Below, piece by piece: positions 8,292-17,369 of a stretch of DNA of 64,000 nt. The translations under genes were made by a program, and so were the position numbers. Source of the stretch: JAJPHW01 sp963799065 (GTDB lineage Bacteria > Acidobacteriota > Terriglobia > Terriglobales > Acidobacteriaceae). Below the pieces are notes generated by a model. That model saw only the letters and a program-made list of their open reading frames with translations, was not told where the DNA came from and ran no database searches. Position 1 is the first letter of the stretch. Each line of letters begins with the position of its first letter. The DNA lies in assembly GCA_963799065.1 (NCBI GenBank), contig CAWCVJ010000003.1, positions 248,001 to 312,000 on the forward strand, in the 5' to 3' direction.

Positions 8292-9635
8292 GTGGCCGAC
8301 GCCATCATCGAAGCCCGCGCGGTAGAAAAATTCTACACGCAGCCCGACGGACATCGCATCGAGGTCATCGCCCCCACCGATCTCGCGATCCAGCCGGATA
8401 AAATCATCGCGCTGCTGGGCCCGTCCGGAAGCGGCAAGTCCACTTTCTTGCGCATGTTGACCGGCCTCTCTCCGCCGTCTTCCGGAGGAGTTTTCTGGCA
8501 CGGCAAACCGGTCGCCGATCAACCGCCGAACGTCGCAATCGTCTTCCAAAGTTTCGCGCTTTTCCCCTGGCTGAATGTCTTGGAGAACGTCGAGGCTCCG
8601 CTGGAGGCGCGCGGAATTTCGGCCATCGAGCGCCGTAAACGCGCCCTCAAAATGTTGGACACCGTCGGCCTCGACGGATTCGAAACCGCCTATCCGAAAG
8701 AACTCTCCGGCGGCATGAAGCAGCGCGTCGGCTTCGCCCGCGCCCTGGTCGTCGAGCCCGAAGTACTGTTCATGGACGAACCATTCTCGGCGCTCGACGT
8801 GCTGACAGCCGAGAATCTACGCGGCGAATTGCTCGAGCTCTGGCTCAGCAAGAAGATGCCGACCAGCGCAATTTTCCTGGTCACCCATAACATTGAAGAG
8901 GCGATCCTGCTGGCCGATCGCGTCATCGTCCTCGGTCGCAATCCCGCGCGCATTCGCAGCGACTTCGAAATCGAATTGCCACGACCGCGCGACCGCAAGG
9001 CCGAGCCCTTTTCCGAGTACGTAGATTATGTCTACAAGATCATGACCCAGCCCGACGTGCAGCCTGCCACGCTCACCCCCGGCCATGGCGCAACCGCAAC
9101 AACCCAACGCCCGCCTCGTCAGAAATATCAGATGCTGCCGCATGCTCGCATGGCGGGGGTCGCCGGACTATTGGAAATTGTGCTCGATGGCGGCGGCCAC
9201 GCTGATCTTTACAAGCTGGCCGAAAAGCTCGTCATGGATGCGGAAGACCTTCTTCCCATCATCGACGCCGCCACGCTCTTCGGCTTCGCCACGCTGCATG
9301 AAGGCGATGTGCAGATTACGCCCGAGGGCAAAGCATTCGCCGAAGCCGACATTCAGACTCGCAAAGTGCTCTTCCGCGAAGCGGCGCTCAAGCACGTCAC
9401 CATTCTGCAATGCATCGAAGGCGTGCTCAAGGCCAAGGCCGATCATTCCATTCCCGACGAATTTTTCCATGACATTCTCGACGAACACTTCAGCGCCGAT
9501 GAAGTCGAGCGCCAGTTTCAGACCGCGATGAACTGGGGACGTTATGCGGAAATTTTCGATCACGATCCGCAAAGCGGCCGCCTCATCTTGTCCGAGCCTT
9601 CAATCGACACTCCTGCCCCAGCGGGCAAACCATGA
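8292..9635 (+). CDS. NitT/TauT-type ABC transporter ATPase with C-terminal AAA-associated domain
   Basis: 447 residues. The N-terminal 260 are an ABC ATPase: Walker A GPSGSGKST (about 43-51), Q-loop FQSFALFPW, signature LSGGMKQRV, Walker B VLFMDEPFSALD and switch His in LVTHN. This is the SsuB/TauB/NrtD class. After a Pro/Gln linker (about 265-280) comes a 150-residue helical domain (KYQMLPHARMAG onward) like the AAA-associated C-terminal domain found in some nitrate/sulfonate-type ATPases. The start is GTG at 8292, with GAGG about 11 bases upstream. The stop overlaps the permease ATG by 4 bases. The substrate is unknown because no binding protein lies nearby. Confidence 0.88.
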   Translation: MADAIIEARAVEKFYTQPDGHRIEVIAPTDLAIQPDKIIALLGPSGSGKSTFLRMLTGLSPPSSGGVFWHGKPVADQPPNVAIVFQSFALFPWLNVLENVEAPLEARGISAIERRKRALKMLDTVGLDGFETAYPKELSGGMKQRVGFARALVVEPEVLFMDEPFSALDVLTAENLRGELLELWLSKKMPTSAIFLVTHNIEEAILLADRVIVLGRNPARIRSDFEIELPRPRDRKAEPFSEYVDYVYKIMTQPDVQPATLTPGHGATATTQRPPRQKYQMLPHARMAGVAGLLEIVLDGGGHADLYKLAEKLVMDAEDLLPIIDAATLFGFATLHEGDVQITPEGKAFAEADIQTRKVLFREAALKHVTILQCIEGVLKAKADHSIPDEFFHDILDEHFSADEVERQFQTAMNWGRYAEIFDHDPQSGRLILSEPSIDTPAPAGKP

Positions 9636-11380
9636 ACCGTCCCGACGGCTCGCGGTCGTTCGCCGCATATTGGTCTCTGCTACCCAAGGTCGAGACCTCC
9701 GCGCTGCCTGACGTAATGATGTTCGGCGGCGGAATCGCGCTGTTTTACGGCATCGTCATGGTCGGCAAGTCGTGGCTGGGGCCCATCACGCCGGAAGTTC
9801 CTATCTCCCGCAGCCTGTGGGCGCTGCCCGCCTATGCTGGATTTTCATTGCTACGCATCGGCGTCGCCTACTTCGTCAGTCTCGCCTTCACTCTTGTCTA
9901 CGGATACATCGCCGCCTACAACCCGCGAGCCGAGCGCTTCATGATCCCCCTGCTCAATGTGTTGCAGTCCATACCGGTATTGAGCTTTCTCCCCGGCGTC
10001 ATGCTCGCCATGGTCGCCTTGTTCCCCAGCCGCCAACTCGGCGTCGAACTGGGTGCCATCCTCCTCATCTTTACCGGTCAAGTCTGGAACATGGCCTTCA
10101 GCTTCTACGCCTCGCTTAAAAGTATTCCGCGAGACATGCGCGAGGCAGCTCGCATTTACGGCTTCAGCTGGTGGCAACGCTTTACCCAGGTTGAATTGCC
10201 CTATGCCGCCATCGGACTCGTCTGGAACTCCATGATGTCCGTCGCCGGCGGCTGGTTTTTTCTGATGGCTTGCGAAATGTTCGTCCTCGGCGCCCGCGAC
10301 TTTCGATTGCCCGGCCTGGGCTCCTATTTACAAACCGCGGCCAGCGAAGGCGACACCGCTTCGATCCTTTGGGGACTCGGCACCATGGTGGCCGTGATTG
10401 TGCTGCTCGACCAGCTAGTCTGGCGGCCGGTAATCGCCTGGGCTGAAAAATTTAAAGTCGAGCAGGTGGAAAGCTCCGACATTCCGCACTCCTGGGTGCT
10501 GAATGTCATTCGACGTTCCACCGGATTGGCAGCGATCCGCAAAGCGGCGTTCGTTCCCCTGCGTGAATCGCTGATCACTCACTTCGCCCGCCCCCACGCC
10601 GCGCCGCCTAAAGCTTCGCCTCCCTCCGACTACAAGTTGTGGATCGCTCGCATCATCGGTGTAGCGGCCCTGGGCGGAATCGGATACGCAGTCTTGAAGG
10701 TTATCCTTCTGCTCACCGGATTGACCCGAGTCGAAGCCGGCGAAGTCGGCCTTGGCTTAATAGCGACATTCCTGCGCGTCAATCTCACGCTTCTTCTCGG
10801 TGCGGCATGGACCGTCCCGGTTGGCGTCTGGATCGGATTCAATCCCAAGCTGGCGCGAATCGCTCAACCCATCGCGCAGATCGCCGCCTCGATCCCAGCC
10901 ACAGCCTACTTTCCTGTCATCCTGCTCTTATTGATTAGGCTGGGCAGTGGTATCGGCGTCGGCGCCATGATCTTTCTGCTGCTGGGTACGCAGTGGTACA
11001 TCTTATTCAACGTGATCGCAGGGGCCATGGCGATTCCCACCGATCTCAAGGAAGCCTGCGCCATTGCCCGCATCACCGGCTGGAAGCGCTGGCGAAAACT
11101 CATTCTTCCGGGAATCTTTCCGTATCTTCTTACTGGCCTCGTTACCGCTTCGGGCGGCGCGTGGAACGCTAGCATCGTCGCCGAATACACCCACCTCAAG
11201 GGCGACACGTTTTCGACGACGGGCCTGGGCGCGACCATCAGCCAGGCCAGCGACGCGGGCAATTTCACACTGCTGATTGCATCCACGCTGGTGATGGCCA
11301 CCGCAGTCGTCATCACCAACCGGCTCGTCTGGCGGCGTATGTATCATTTGGCGGAGACCCGCTTCCGTCTGGAGAGCTAG
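9632..11380 (+). CDS. Double-length ABC permease (NitT/TauT family)
   Basis: 582 residues with two homologous BPD_transp_1 halves joined by a hydrophilic linker (about 280-330). Each half has several membrane helices and an EAA loop: DMREAARIYGFSWWQRFTQV in the first and DLKEACAIARITGWKRWRKL in the second. A single chain therefore supplies both transmembrane domains that are normally a dimer. It is translationally coupled (ATGA) to the ATPase gene. In characterised relatives such transporters import nitrate, bicarbonate, taurine or sulfonates; no solute-binding protein is encoded next to it, so specificity is open. Confidence 0.88.
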   Translation: MNRPDGSRSFAAYWSLLPKVETSALPDVMMFGGGIALFYGIVMVGKSWLGPITPEVPISRSLWALPAYAGFSLLRIGVAYFVSLAFTLVYGYIAAYNPRAERFMIPLLNVLQSIPVLSFLPGVMLAMVALFPSRQLGVELGAILLIFTGQVWNMAFSFYASLKSIPRDMREAARIYGFSWWQRFTQVELPYAAIGLVWNSMMSVAGGWFFLMACEMFVLGARDFRLPGLGSYLQTAASEGDTASILWGLGTMVAVIVLLDQLVWRPVIAWAEKFKVEQVESSDIPHSWVLNVIRRSTGLAAIRKAAFVPLRESLITHFARPHAAPPKASPPSDYKLWIARIIGVAALGGIGYAVLKVILLLTGLTRVEAGEVGLGLIATFLRVNLTLLLGAAWTVPVGVWIGFNPKLARIAQPIAQIAASIPATAYFPVILLLLIRLGSGIGVGAMIFLLLGTQWYILFNVIAGAMAIPTDLKEACAIARITGWKRWRKLILPGIFPYLLTGLVTASGGAWNASIVAEYTHLKGDTFSTTGLGATISQASDAGNFTLLIASTLVMATAVVITNRLVWRRMYHLAETRFRLES

Positions 11381-11631
11381 CACTTCTCGCAGTGTATTCG
11401 TGCTAAGGATTCTCCTCATTAATTCATTCTCACGTTCGCACTCCAAAGTGCTGCCCCCCCGCCGAAAAGTTTTCTCGATCTCCATAAGAATCCCCCGTTT
11501 CGTTAAAGCCCGCCCTGCCTTGGCCGATGGATGTGTGTGAGGTCGCTCCGTTATTGGCTCTACCCCACTTCGGGGTTAGCCCGCGCGCGACCGGGGAGAT
11601 TCCAATCTGGCGCTGGAGTCGAAGCAAAGCT

Positions 11632-12105
11632 ATGAATACTTCTGACGTCGATATATTGTTGGTCGACAACAGTCAACACGATGTGGATATGGTGCTCCAA
11701 GCCCTGCGGCGCGGCAGCTTCGCCAGCAACAGTTCGTTTGTTGGCGAGGGCTCGCAAGCTCTTGACTTTGTGTTTTGCCGGGGCGCATTTGCCGAACGAT
11801 CGCTGCGGAACTCGCCCAAGCTCATATTGCTGGACATGGCGCTACCGGACGGGAGCGGCTTGGAGGTTCTGCGCAACCTGAAGAGCGATCCGCGTTCGCG
11901 ATTGATTCCAGTCGTGGTTATGATTTCCGCCCGGGACGAACAATGTCTGCATGATGCCCACCGTTATGGGGCGAATGCCTGCATTCGCAAGCCTGCGAAT
12001 TCCGACGAGTTCGGGTTGCTACTCAAGCGGCTGGGAAATTACTGGCTCAAAGTGAATCAGCCGCCGGTGCTCAATCCGGCGCTGAGACTGGTGGCGGCGC
12101 GATGA
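11632..12105 (+). CDS. Single-domain response regulator (Rcp1-like)
   Basis: 157 residues, almost entirely a receiver domain. DILLVDNS contains the acidic pocket, the phospho-acceptor Asp is in LILLDMALPDG, and Lys is in CIRKPANSDEF. The insert with a C-terminal aromatic stretch (LGNYWLKVNQPP) is like the Rcp1 family that partners with phytochrome-type kinases. The ATG at 11632 is chosen because the receiver begins there; an in-frame upstream ATG at 11527 would add 35 unrelated residues. It has no output domain, so it acts by protein contact or phosphotransfer. The stop overlaps the next gene's ATG (ATGA). Confidence 0.85.
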   Translation: MNTSDVDILLVDNSQHDVDMVLQALRRGSFASNSSFVGEGSQALDFVFCRGAFAERSLRNSPKLILLDMALPDGSGLEVLRNLKSDPRSRLIPVVVMISARDEQCLHDAHRYGANACIRKPANSDEFGLLLKRLGNYWLKVNQPPVLNPALRLVAAR

Positions 12106-13319
12106 ATGAAGTCGATGAAGCAAAGACCCAAAACAGCGCAGGCCGTGCCCTGCTCACTCACCTGACGCAGAAGGCCCCTCCACTCAAAGTGCTTGCGGTA
12201 GAGAACAGCACCGCGGACTACGAGCTGATTCTTAGCGAATTGCGCCGCGGCGGTTTTGAAGTCAGTGCTGAGCTGGTGCAAACCTCGCAAGATTTCAAGT
12301 CGCGTCTGCGCAGCAATCGTCCTGACATCGTTCTCGCCGATTACCAACTGGGGCAGTGGCGGGGCATGGAAGCGGTCGAGATGATGCGGCAGGAGGGTAT
12401 CAATGTACCCGTGATTCTGGTCTCGGGTGCGGTGGGAGATGAAACCGCCGTCGAGTGCATTAAGCAGGGAGCGACCGATTATGTGCTCAAAGATTCGCTG
12501 GCGCGATTGTCGTCTGCCACTCGGCGAGCGCTGCAAGAGAAGGAACTCCTCGAACAGCGCATGCAATCCGAAGAGGATCTTACGCAGAAAATCGCCGAGC
12601 TGGCCCGTTCCAATCAAGATCTCGAACAGTTCGCCTATGCCGCTTCGCACGATCTTCAAGAGCCGCTGCGCATGGTGACGACTTACGTGCAATTGCTCGA
12701 AGAGCGTTACAAGGGCAAGCTGGACGCCGACGCCGACAAATACATTCACTATGCGGTCGATGGCGCGGCTCGCATGCGAACCCTCATTGAAGACCTGCTG
12801 GCTTTCTCCCGCAGCGGCCAGCCACGAATGCAGACGGGATCGATCGACGTCCATGCTCTGGTCGAGCGGGTGCTGGAGAACCTCACGGTTTCCATTCAGG
12901 AGAGCGGCGCCCAGGTGACCAGCGGCCCGCTGCCCACCAGTTGGACCAACGCCACGCAGTTGGAGCAGGTATTCCAGAACCTTATCGGCAATGCCATTAA
13001 GTTTCGCAGTACGCAGCCGCCGGTGATCCATATCGCCGCGGATCTGGTGGAGGGGGAGTGGATTTATTCGGTTCAGGATAACGGAATCGGAATCGCTCCG
13101 GAATATGCGGACTTGGTCTTTTCCGTCTTTAAACGCCTGCATACCCGCGAGGAGTATCCCGGCAACGGGATCGGTCTTTCTATCTGCAAGAAAATCGTCG
13201 AACGCCATGGAGGGAAAATCTGGTTGGAGCCGGCAGCGGGGAAGGGCGCGAGGTTCCGCTTCAGCTTGCCGGATCCGAAAGACGGTCCCGCCAAGAAATC
13301 CCCGGTGGGGCAGGCATGA
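12102..13319 (+). CDS. Receiver-histidine kinase hybrid (phytochrome-type kinase core)
   Basis: 405 residues. An N-terminal receiver (about 28-140; phospho-Asp in DIVLADYQLG) is followed by a coiled coil (about 145-180). A HisKA dimerisation domain with the phospho-His in AYAASHDLQEPLR and an HATPase_c domain (N box NLIGNAIKF, G1 DNGIGI, G2 GNGIGLSICKKIVERHGG) complete it. The SHDLQEPLR form is that of bacteriophytochrome-like kinases that signal to Rcp1-type regulators, which flank it on both sides. It has no membrane segment or sensor domain, so the input comes through its receiver. Overlaps of 4 bases with both neighbours indicate one operon. Confidence 0.88.
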   Translation: MNEVDEAKTQNSAGRALLTHLTQKAPPLKVLAVENSTADYELILSELRRGGFEVSAELVQTSQDFKSRLRSNRPDIVLADYQLGQWRGMEAVEMMRQEGINVPVILVSGAVGDETAVECIKQGATDYVLKDSLARLSSATRRALQEKELLEQRMQSEEDLTQKIAELARSNQDLEQFAYAASHDLQEPLRMVTTYVQLLEERYKGKLDADADKYIHYAVDGAARMRTLIEDLLAFSRSGQPRMQTGSIDVHALVERVLENLTVSIQESGAQVTSGPLPTSWTNATQLEQVFQNLIGNAIKFRSTQPPVIHIAADLVEGEWIYSVQDNGIGIAPEYADLVFSVFKRLHTREEYPGNGIGLSICKKIVERHGGKIWLEPAAGKGARFRFSLPDPKDGPAKKSPVGQA

Positions 13320-13762
13320 GCGATACATCCGTCACCGAAATTCTTCTGGTGGAAGACAATGCGGCGGATCGCGATCTTACCCGCGACCTGCTCTCCCGCA
13401 GCCCGTTCGCGCACCGCATTCACCATGTCGCCGATGGCGCGGAGGCGCTCAACTTTCTGCGCCGCAAAGGAAAGTTCTCTGCCATGCCCATGCCCCACCT
13501 TGTTCTGCTGGACCTCAATCTGCCGCTCAAAAACGGCCGCGAAGTGCTGGCGGAGGTTAAGTCCGACCCCACCCTGTGTGAAATTCCAGTCATCATCTTC
13601 AGCACCTCCCACGCCCCCCAGGATATTCGCGGCGCTTACGAACTGGGCGCAAACAGCTACGTCTGCAAGCCCTGCAATTTAGGCGAGTTTGTGGTGGCGG
13701 TAAGTTCGATCAGCGAATTTTGGTCCAACAACGCACGCGCCGCCGGCAAGGAGAACGCTTGA
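13316..13762 (+). CDS. Single-domain response regulator (Rcp1-like)
   Basis: 148 residues. The receiver has the acidic pair in LLVEDNAADRDL, the phospho-Asp in LVLLDLNLPLKNG, a Thr/Ser switch in IFSTSHAPQD and Lys in YVCKPCNLGEF. The region before LNLPLKNGREVL matches the Rcp1 subfamily, the usual partners of phytochrome-type kinases. It overlaps the kinase upstream by 4 bases (ATGA), and its stop overlaps the TTG start of the next kinase. It carries no effector domain. Confidence 0.87.
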   Translation: MSDTSVTEILLVEDNAADRDLTRDLLSRSPFAHRIHHVADGAEALNFLRRKGKFSAMPMPHLVLLDLNLPLKNGREVLAEVKSDPTLCEIPVIIFSTSHAPQDIRGAYELGANSYVCKPCNLGEFVVAVSSISEFWSNNARAAGKENA

Positions 13763-15315
13763 ACGAAAACAGCCACGTGCTCCTGATCGAAGACAATCCC
13801 GGCGACGCCGACCTCGTCCGCTTACGCTTGGTGGAAATCAACTCCGACCTTAAAGTCTCCTGCGCCAACCGGCTCTCCGACGGACTTGCCTCCATCAGTC
13901 GGAGCACGCCCTCCGTGGTATTGCTGGATTTGAACCTCCCCGACAGCCACGGCGCTGAAACCTTTCGCAGAGTCTTAAGCAAAGCCCCGGGCGTTCCCGT
14001 GGTGGTGCTTTCGGGTTACGACGACGAGGATCTCGCGCTCAAAGCCGTCCATCAGGGCGTGCAGGACTACCTGGTCAAAGGCGCGTTCGACAGCAAACAA
14101 CTGGGGCGCGCCATCCGCTATGCCGTCGAACGCCAGGCCTTGATGACTTCACTCGACGCCAGCCGCCAACAGCAACTCCAATTCAAGGATCAATTCCTCT
14201 CTCACGTATCCCACGAATTGCGCACTCCTCTGACCTGCATTCACCAGTTCGTCACCTTGATCCTCGACGGCCTGGCGGGAAAGATTGAGCCTCAACAACG
14301 CGAGCATCTGGGAACCGTTCTCAAGAGCGTCAACCAGCTGCGCAACATGATCGGCGACCTGCTCGAAGCCACCCGCGCGGAATCGCGCAAGCTCCACATC
14401 GAGCAACGCTGCATCGCCATCGAGAAAGTGGTCTACCAGACCGCCTCCATGCTGCGCGCCACCGCCAAGGAAAAAGGCGTCGGCCTGGAAATGGCCGTGG
14501 ATAGCCGCATCCCCCTGGTTCACGCCGATCCCGATCGCATTCAGCAGGTGCTGATGAATCTCATCGACAACGCGATTAAGTTCACGCCGCCAGAAGGCTC
14601 GATAATCGTGAAGGCCAGCCTCGTCGAAACCGATCCAGGCTGGGTCTACGTTTCAGTCACCGATACCGGACGCGGCATCAGCCCCGAAGCCCGGGCGTTG
14701 ATTTTCGAGCGCCTCTATCAGGATCCCAACGCGACCGATAACAGCCGCAAAGGGCTCGGCCTCGGCCTCTACATCGCCCGCGAAATTGTGCGCCTGCATG
14801 GCGGCCGCATCTGGGTCGAGAGCCAGATGGGGCACGGCTGTACCTTCTCCCTGACTCTGCCTCTGCTGTCGATTCCCCAATTACTGCTTCCTATCGTGAC
14901 CTTGGAAGGGCATCTCCGGCCCGCCCTCACCATGGTCACGGTTAAAATCGCGCCGCTTCCGCGCTCCTCGCCCGGTCTGTGGATCGACATCCGCGAAAAA
15001 TTCCGCGAAATTCTTCAGCAGTGTATCTACACCGACAAAGACGTCATCCTGCCCGCTCTCGGCCATCAACCCGAAGGCGAGGCTTTTGTCATCGTAGCTT
15101 CAACTGACGAAATCGGCATGGAAATTATGGCGCGGCGCATGCACCATCGTTTCCTGTCTTGCCCGGAAATCGCGGCCAACGGCACTTTCGATATCGCAAC
15201 CAAAGCGCTCGCCATGCCCTCCGCCACCGATGCAAGAAGCCTTCCCGAGCAAGTTCAGGAAATCGCCACCCGCATCAACGAGGTGATGATGCCCAGACTA
15301 TGGCACGCCGACTAG
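13759..15315 (+). CDS. Receiver-histidine kinase hybrid with extra C-terminal domain
   Basis: About 518 residues. The TTG at 13759 is chosen: AAGGAG sits 6 bases upstream and the receiver begins at once (NENSHVLLIEDNPGDADL). The order is receiver (phospho-Asp in VVLLDLNLPDSHG), coiled coil, HisKA (LSHVSHELRTPLTCI, phospho-His), HATPase_c (NLIDNAIKF, DTGRGI, GLGLGLYIAREIVRLHGG). A final 130 residues from about 400 contain VIVASTDEIGMEIMARRM, reminiscent of a degenerate GGDEF-like fold, without a GGDEF motif. No membrane segment. The start overlaps the upstream stop (TTGA), so it is part of the same phosphorelay operon. Confidence 0.85.
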   Translation: MNENSHVLLIEDNPGDADLVRLRLVEINSDLKVSCANRLSDGLASISRSTPSVVLLDLNLPDSHGAETFRRVLSKAPGVPVVVLSGYDDEDLALKAVHQGVQDYLVKGAFDSKQLGRAIRYAVERQALMTSLDASRQQQLQFKDQFLSHVSHELRTPLTCIHQFVTLILDGLAGKIEPQQREHLGTVLKSVNQLRNMIGDLLEATRAESRKLHIEQRCIAIEKVVYQTASMLRATAKEKGVGLEMAVDSRIPLVHADPDRIQQVLMNLIDNAIKFTPPEGSIIVKASLVETDPGWVYVSVTDTGRGISPEARALIFERLYQDPNATDNSRKGLGLGLYIAREIVRLHGGRIWVESQMGHGCTFSLTLPLLSIPQLLLPIVTLEGHLRPALTMVTVKIAPLPRSSPGLWIDIREKFREILQQCIYTDKDVILPALGHQPEGEAFVIVASTDEIGMEIMARRMHHRFLSCPEIAANGTFDIATKALAMPSATDARSLPEQVQEIATRINEVMMPRLWHAD

Positions 15316-15356
15316 AAATCTGCACAACGCAATCTCACCCAATCAAGGAGAACATC

Positions 15357-15755
15357 ATGGATAAAAGAAAAATACTGATCGTGGACGACGACCCCGACCT
15401 CCGTCGCGGATTGAATCTACGCCTGCGCGCCAACCAATACGACACCGTCAACGCCACCGACGGCTTCTCCGCCATGACCATGGCGCAAAAAGAGCGGCCC
15501 GACTTAATTATTCTCGACATCGGCCTGCCCGCTGGCGACGGCTTCGTCGTCCTCGACCGGCTGCAAAAGGCGGGAGCGCTCTCCGCCATCCCGGTCATCG
15601 TGCTGACCGCGCGCGATCCTCAGAACAGCCGCGATCGCCTGCTCAAAGCCGGCGCCACTGCCTTCTTCCAAAAGCCGGCCGATAACGACGAACTGCTCAA
15701 AGCGATTCGCCTGGCGCTCGGTGAAGCGCCCTTGCCCCCTGCGGCTCAAGCGTAG
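15357..15755 (+). CDS. Single-domain response regulator (CheY-like)
   Basis: 132 residues. A canonical receiver has ILIVDDDPDLRR (acidic pocket), LIILDIGLPAGDG (phospho-Asp), VLTARDP (Thr switch) and FFQKPADNDELL (Lys). The ATG at 15357 has AAGGAG 6 bases upstream and gives the normal CheY-like N-terminus; the longer frame from 15159 overlaps the kinase and is not used. It is the last gene of the phosphorelay cluster, after a 41-base gap. It has no DNA-binding domain. A GC-rich hairpin follows. Confidence 0.88.
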   Translation: MDKRKILIVDDDPDLRRGLNLRLRANQYDTVNATDGFSAMTMAQKERPDLIILDIGLPAGDGFVVLDRLQKAGALSAIPVIVLTARDPQNSRDRLLKAGATAFFQKPADNDELLKAIRLALGEAPLPPAAQA

Positions 15756-15817
15756 GGCCGAAGCAGTATCCTGCCGCAGGGGTCACGGCGATTCGTTGTT
15801 GACCTCACCCGAAAAGC

Positions 15818-15847
15818 ATCGGGGCACGATCTTCGCCGTGCCCCGAT
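15818..15847 (+). terminator. GC-rich hairpin ending the two-component cluster
   Basis: An 11-bp perfect stem pairs 15818-15828 with 15837-15847 around an 8-base loop. There is no U-tract after it, so it is either a weak intrinsic terminator or an RNA-stabilising hairpin. Its position between the plus-strand cluster and the convergent lipoprotein gene supports a 3'-end role. Confidence 0.45.
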
Positions 15848-15894
15848 ATCGCATCCTCCGGCAAACCTTTCCCTTGGAAACCCTCCTTCGGCTC

Positions 15895-16335
15895 CTAGGA
15901 CGATGCAACCCAGTTGATGTAAATGTGTAGATCTTTCAGCGTGCCCGAAACGAGCGCGCGGTTCTTGCGCAACGCCGCCTTCGCACCCTCCGTATCGGGA
16001 TTGCCGCTCATCGTGGCCGACACCACGCGTCCATAGGGCCAGGCCGCTTGCGGCAGCTTCGCCAATTCTTGCGGCAACTCTTCGGGCTTGATCAGTCGCT
16101 CTTCGCTGTCCGCGATATCGAGAATCGCGATGCCATCAGGTTTGACGATGAGATACGGATTTTTCCACGAATGGACGTCGATTCCAGCATATGTTTTTGG
16201 GTCAGCGTCAGGAATGTTCTGGAGAAGCGCCGCCGGATCCGGCGCAGTGGAAGTGGGCGTGGAGCGATTGCATCCGGCGAGCAATCCGAAGGCGAACAGG
16301 AGACAGGCGAGCGCGCGGCATCTCATCATCCTCAC
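15895..16335 (-). CDS. Lipoprotein of unknown function
   Basis: 146 residues with a lipoprotein signal peptide: basic start, hydrophobic core, lipobox LLAGC with Cys near residue 22. The mature part has no recognised domain; it contains the segment YLIVKPDGIAILD and a C-terminal KDLHIYINWVASS. The longest start is a GTG at 16335; ATG codons 2 and 3 codons further in would serve equally. It sits between the response-regulator cluster and panB with only 18 bases to panB, so it may be co-transcribed with panB. Confidence 0.6.
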   Translation of the reverse strand: MRMMRCRALACLLFAFGLLAGCNRSTPTSTAPDPAALLQNIPDADPKTYAGIDVHSWKNPYLIVKPDGIAILDIADSEERLIKPEELPQELAKLPQAAWPYGRVVSATMSGNPDTEGAKAALRKNRALVSGTLKDLHIYINWVASS

Positions 16336-16353
16336 TATCTTATCGGTTAGCCG

Positions 16354-17244
16354 CTAGCGCCGCATCGTTCGCTTACGCTCCAGCACGCTCTCGAACGCCT
16401 CCGCCGTTTCTTTCGGAAGATGATACGACTCGTCCTCGGACGGATACTGGCGTGAAATCACATCCGCGCGAAACGCCTGTACGGCGTGCGTGATCAGTTC
16501 CGCGGCGTCGCCGTAGCGGCGCACGAACTTCGCCGGCGGCGCGAAGGTCAAATTCAGAATGTCGTGGAAGACCAGGACTTGCCCGTCGCATCCCAGGCCC
16601 GCGCCGATGCCGATGGTGGGAGTTTTTACTTCGGCGGTGATCATCGCGGCCACTTCGCGCGGAATTCCCTCCAGGACCATGCAGGCAACACCGGCGCGAT
16701 CCAGCGCGACTGCGTCGCGCATGAGCTGTTCGATCGCATGCAATGACTTGCCTTGCACCTTGTATCCGCCCATCACATTCACCGATTGGGGCGTGAGGCC
16801 GATATGGCCGGCGACGGGAATTTCAGCGTCGATGATGCGGCGGATCAGGTCGGCGCGCTTTTCTCCGCCTTCGACTTTGACGACTTCTGCGCCTCCTTCT
16901 TTAACGAAGCGCACGGCATTCGCCAAACCTTGCTGGGCATCGACCTGGTAAGAGCCATAGGGCATGTCGGCAATCAGCAGCGCATGTTTGACGCCGCGAT
17001 GGACGGCGCGCACGTGGTGCAACATTTCGTCCACGGTAACGGACAAAGTGTTTTCGTAGCCGAGCATGGTCATGGCCAGCGAATCGCCGACCAGCACGAT
17101 GTCGATTCCGGCCTGGTCCACGAGGCGCGCGCTGGCGTAGTCGTAGGCGGTCAGACAGGTGATGGGTTGCTGCTGGACCTTGCGTTCGCGAAGGGACGCG
17201 ACCGTTACTTTATGGCGGGGATCGCCAATCGGGATGAGACTCAC
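16354..17244 (-). CDS. panB: 3-methyl-2-oxobutanoate hydroxymethyltransferase
   Basis: 296 residues. It transfers a hydroxymethyl group from 5,10-methylene-THF to alpha-ketoisovalerate, the first committed step of pantothenate/CoA synthesis. Family hallmarks seen: LTAYDYASARL, the metal-binding DIVLVGDSLAM, ADMPYGSYQ, VKVEGGE, and VAGHIGLTPQSVNVMGGYKVQG. The catalytic Glu is in MVLEGIP, followed by TIGIGAGLGCDGQVLVFHD. The length is slightly above E. coli PanB (264) owing to both ends. PanC, which acts later in the pathway, is encoded about 30 kb away at 47015, so the pathway is split here. Confidence 0.95.
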   Translation of the reverse strand: MSLIPIGDPRHKVTVASLRERKVQQQPITCLTAYDYASARLVDQAGIDIVLVGDSLAMTMLGYENTLSVTVDEMLHHVRAVHRGVKHALLIADMPYGSYQVDAQQGLANAVRFVKEGGAEVVKVEGGEKRADLIRRIIDAEIPVAGHIGLTPQSVNVMGGYKVQGKSLHAIEQLMRDAVALDRAGVACMVLEGIPREVAAMITAEVKTPTIGIGAGLGCDGQVLVFHDILNLTFAPPAKFVRRYGDAAELITHAVQAFRADVISRQYPSEDESYHLPKETAEAFESVLERKRTMRR

Positions 17245-17369
17245 AGTTTCCTCCAGTGCCCCTCCGCATCAAGCCGGATAGAGCCTGTATTGCTTGAACG
17301 GGTTTAATTGTAGACCCTAAATGGATGGGAGTCGAGAGTACCTCAATCTGGGCCAGATTCCCAGGAATT

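Noticed and set aside
12057..13328. A 423-codon minus-strand ORF opposite the first hybrid kinase
   Set aside because: The plus strand encodes unmistakable kinase motifs throughout; the antisense frame is open because of codon bias.
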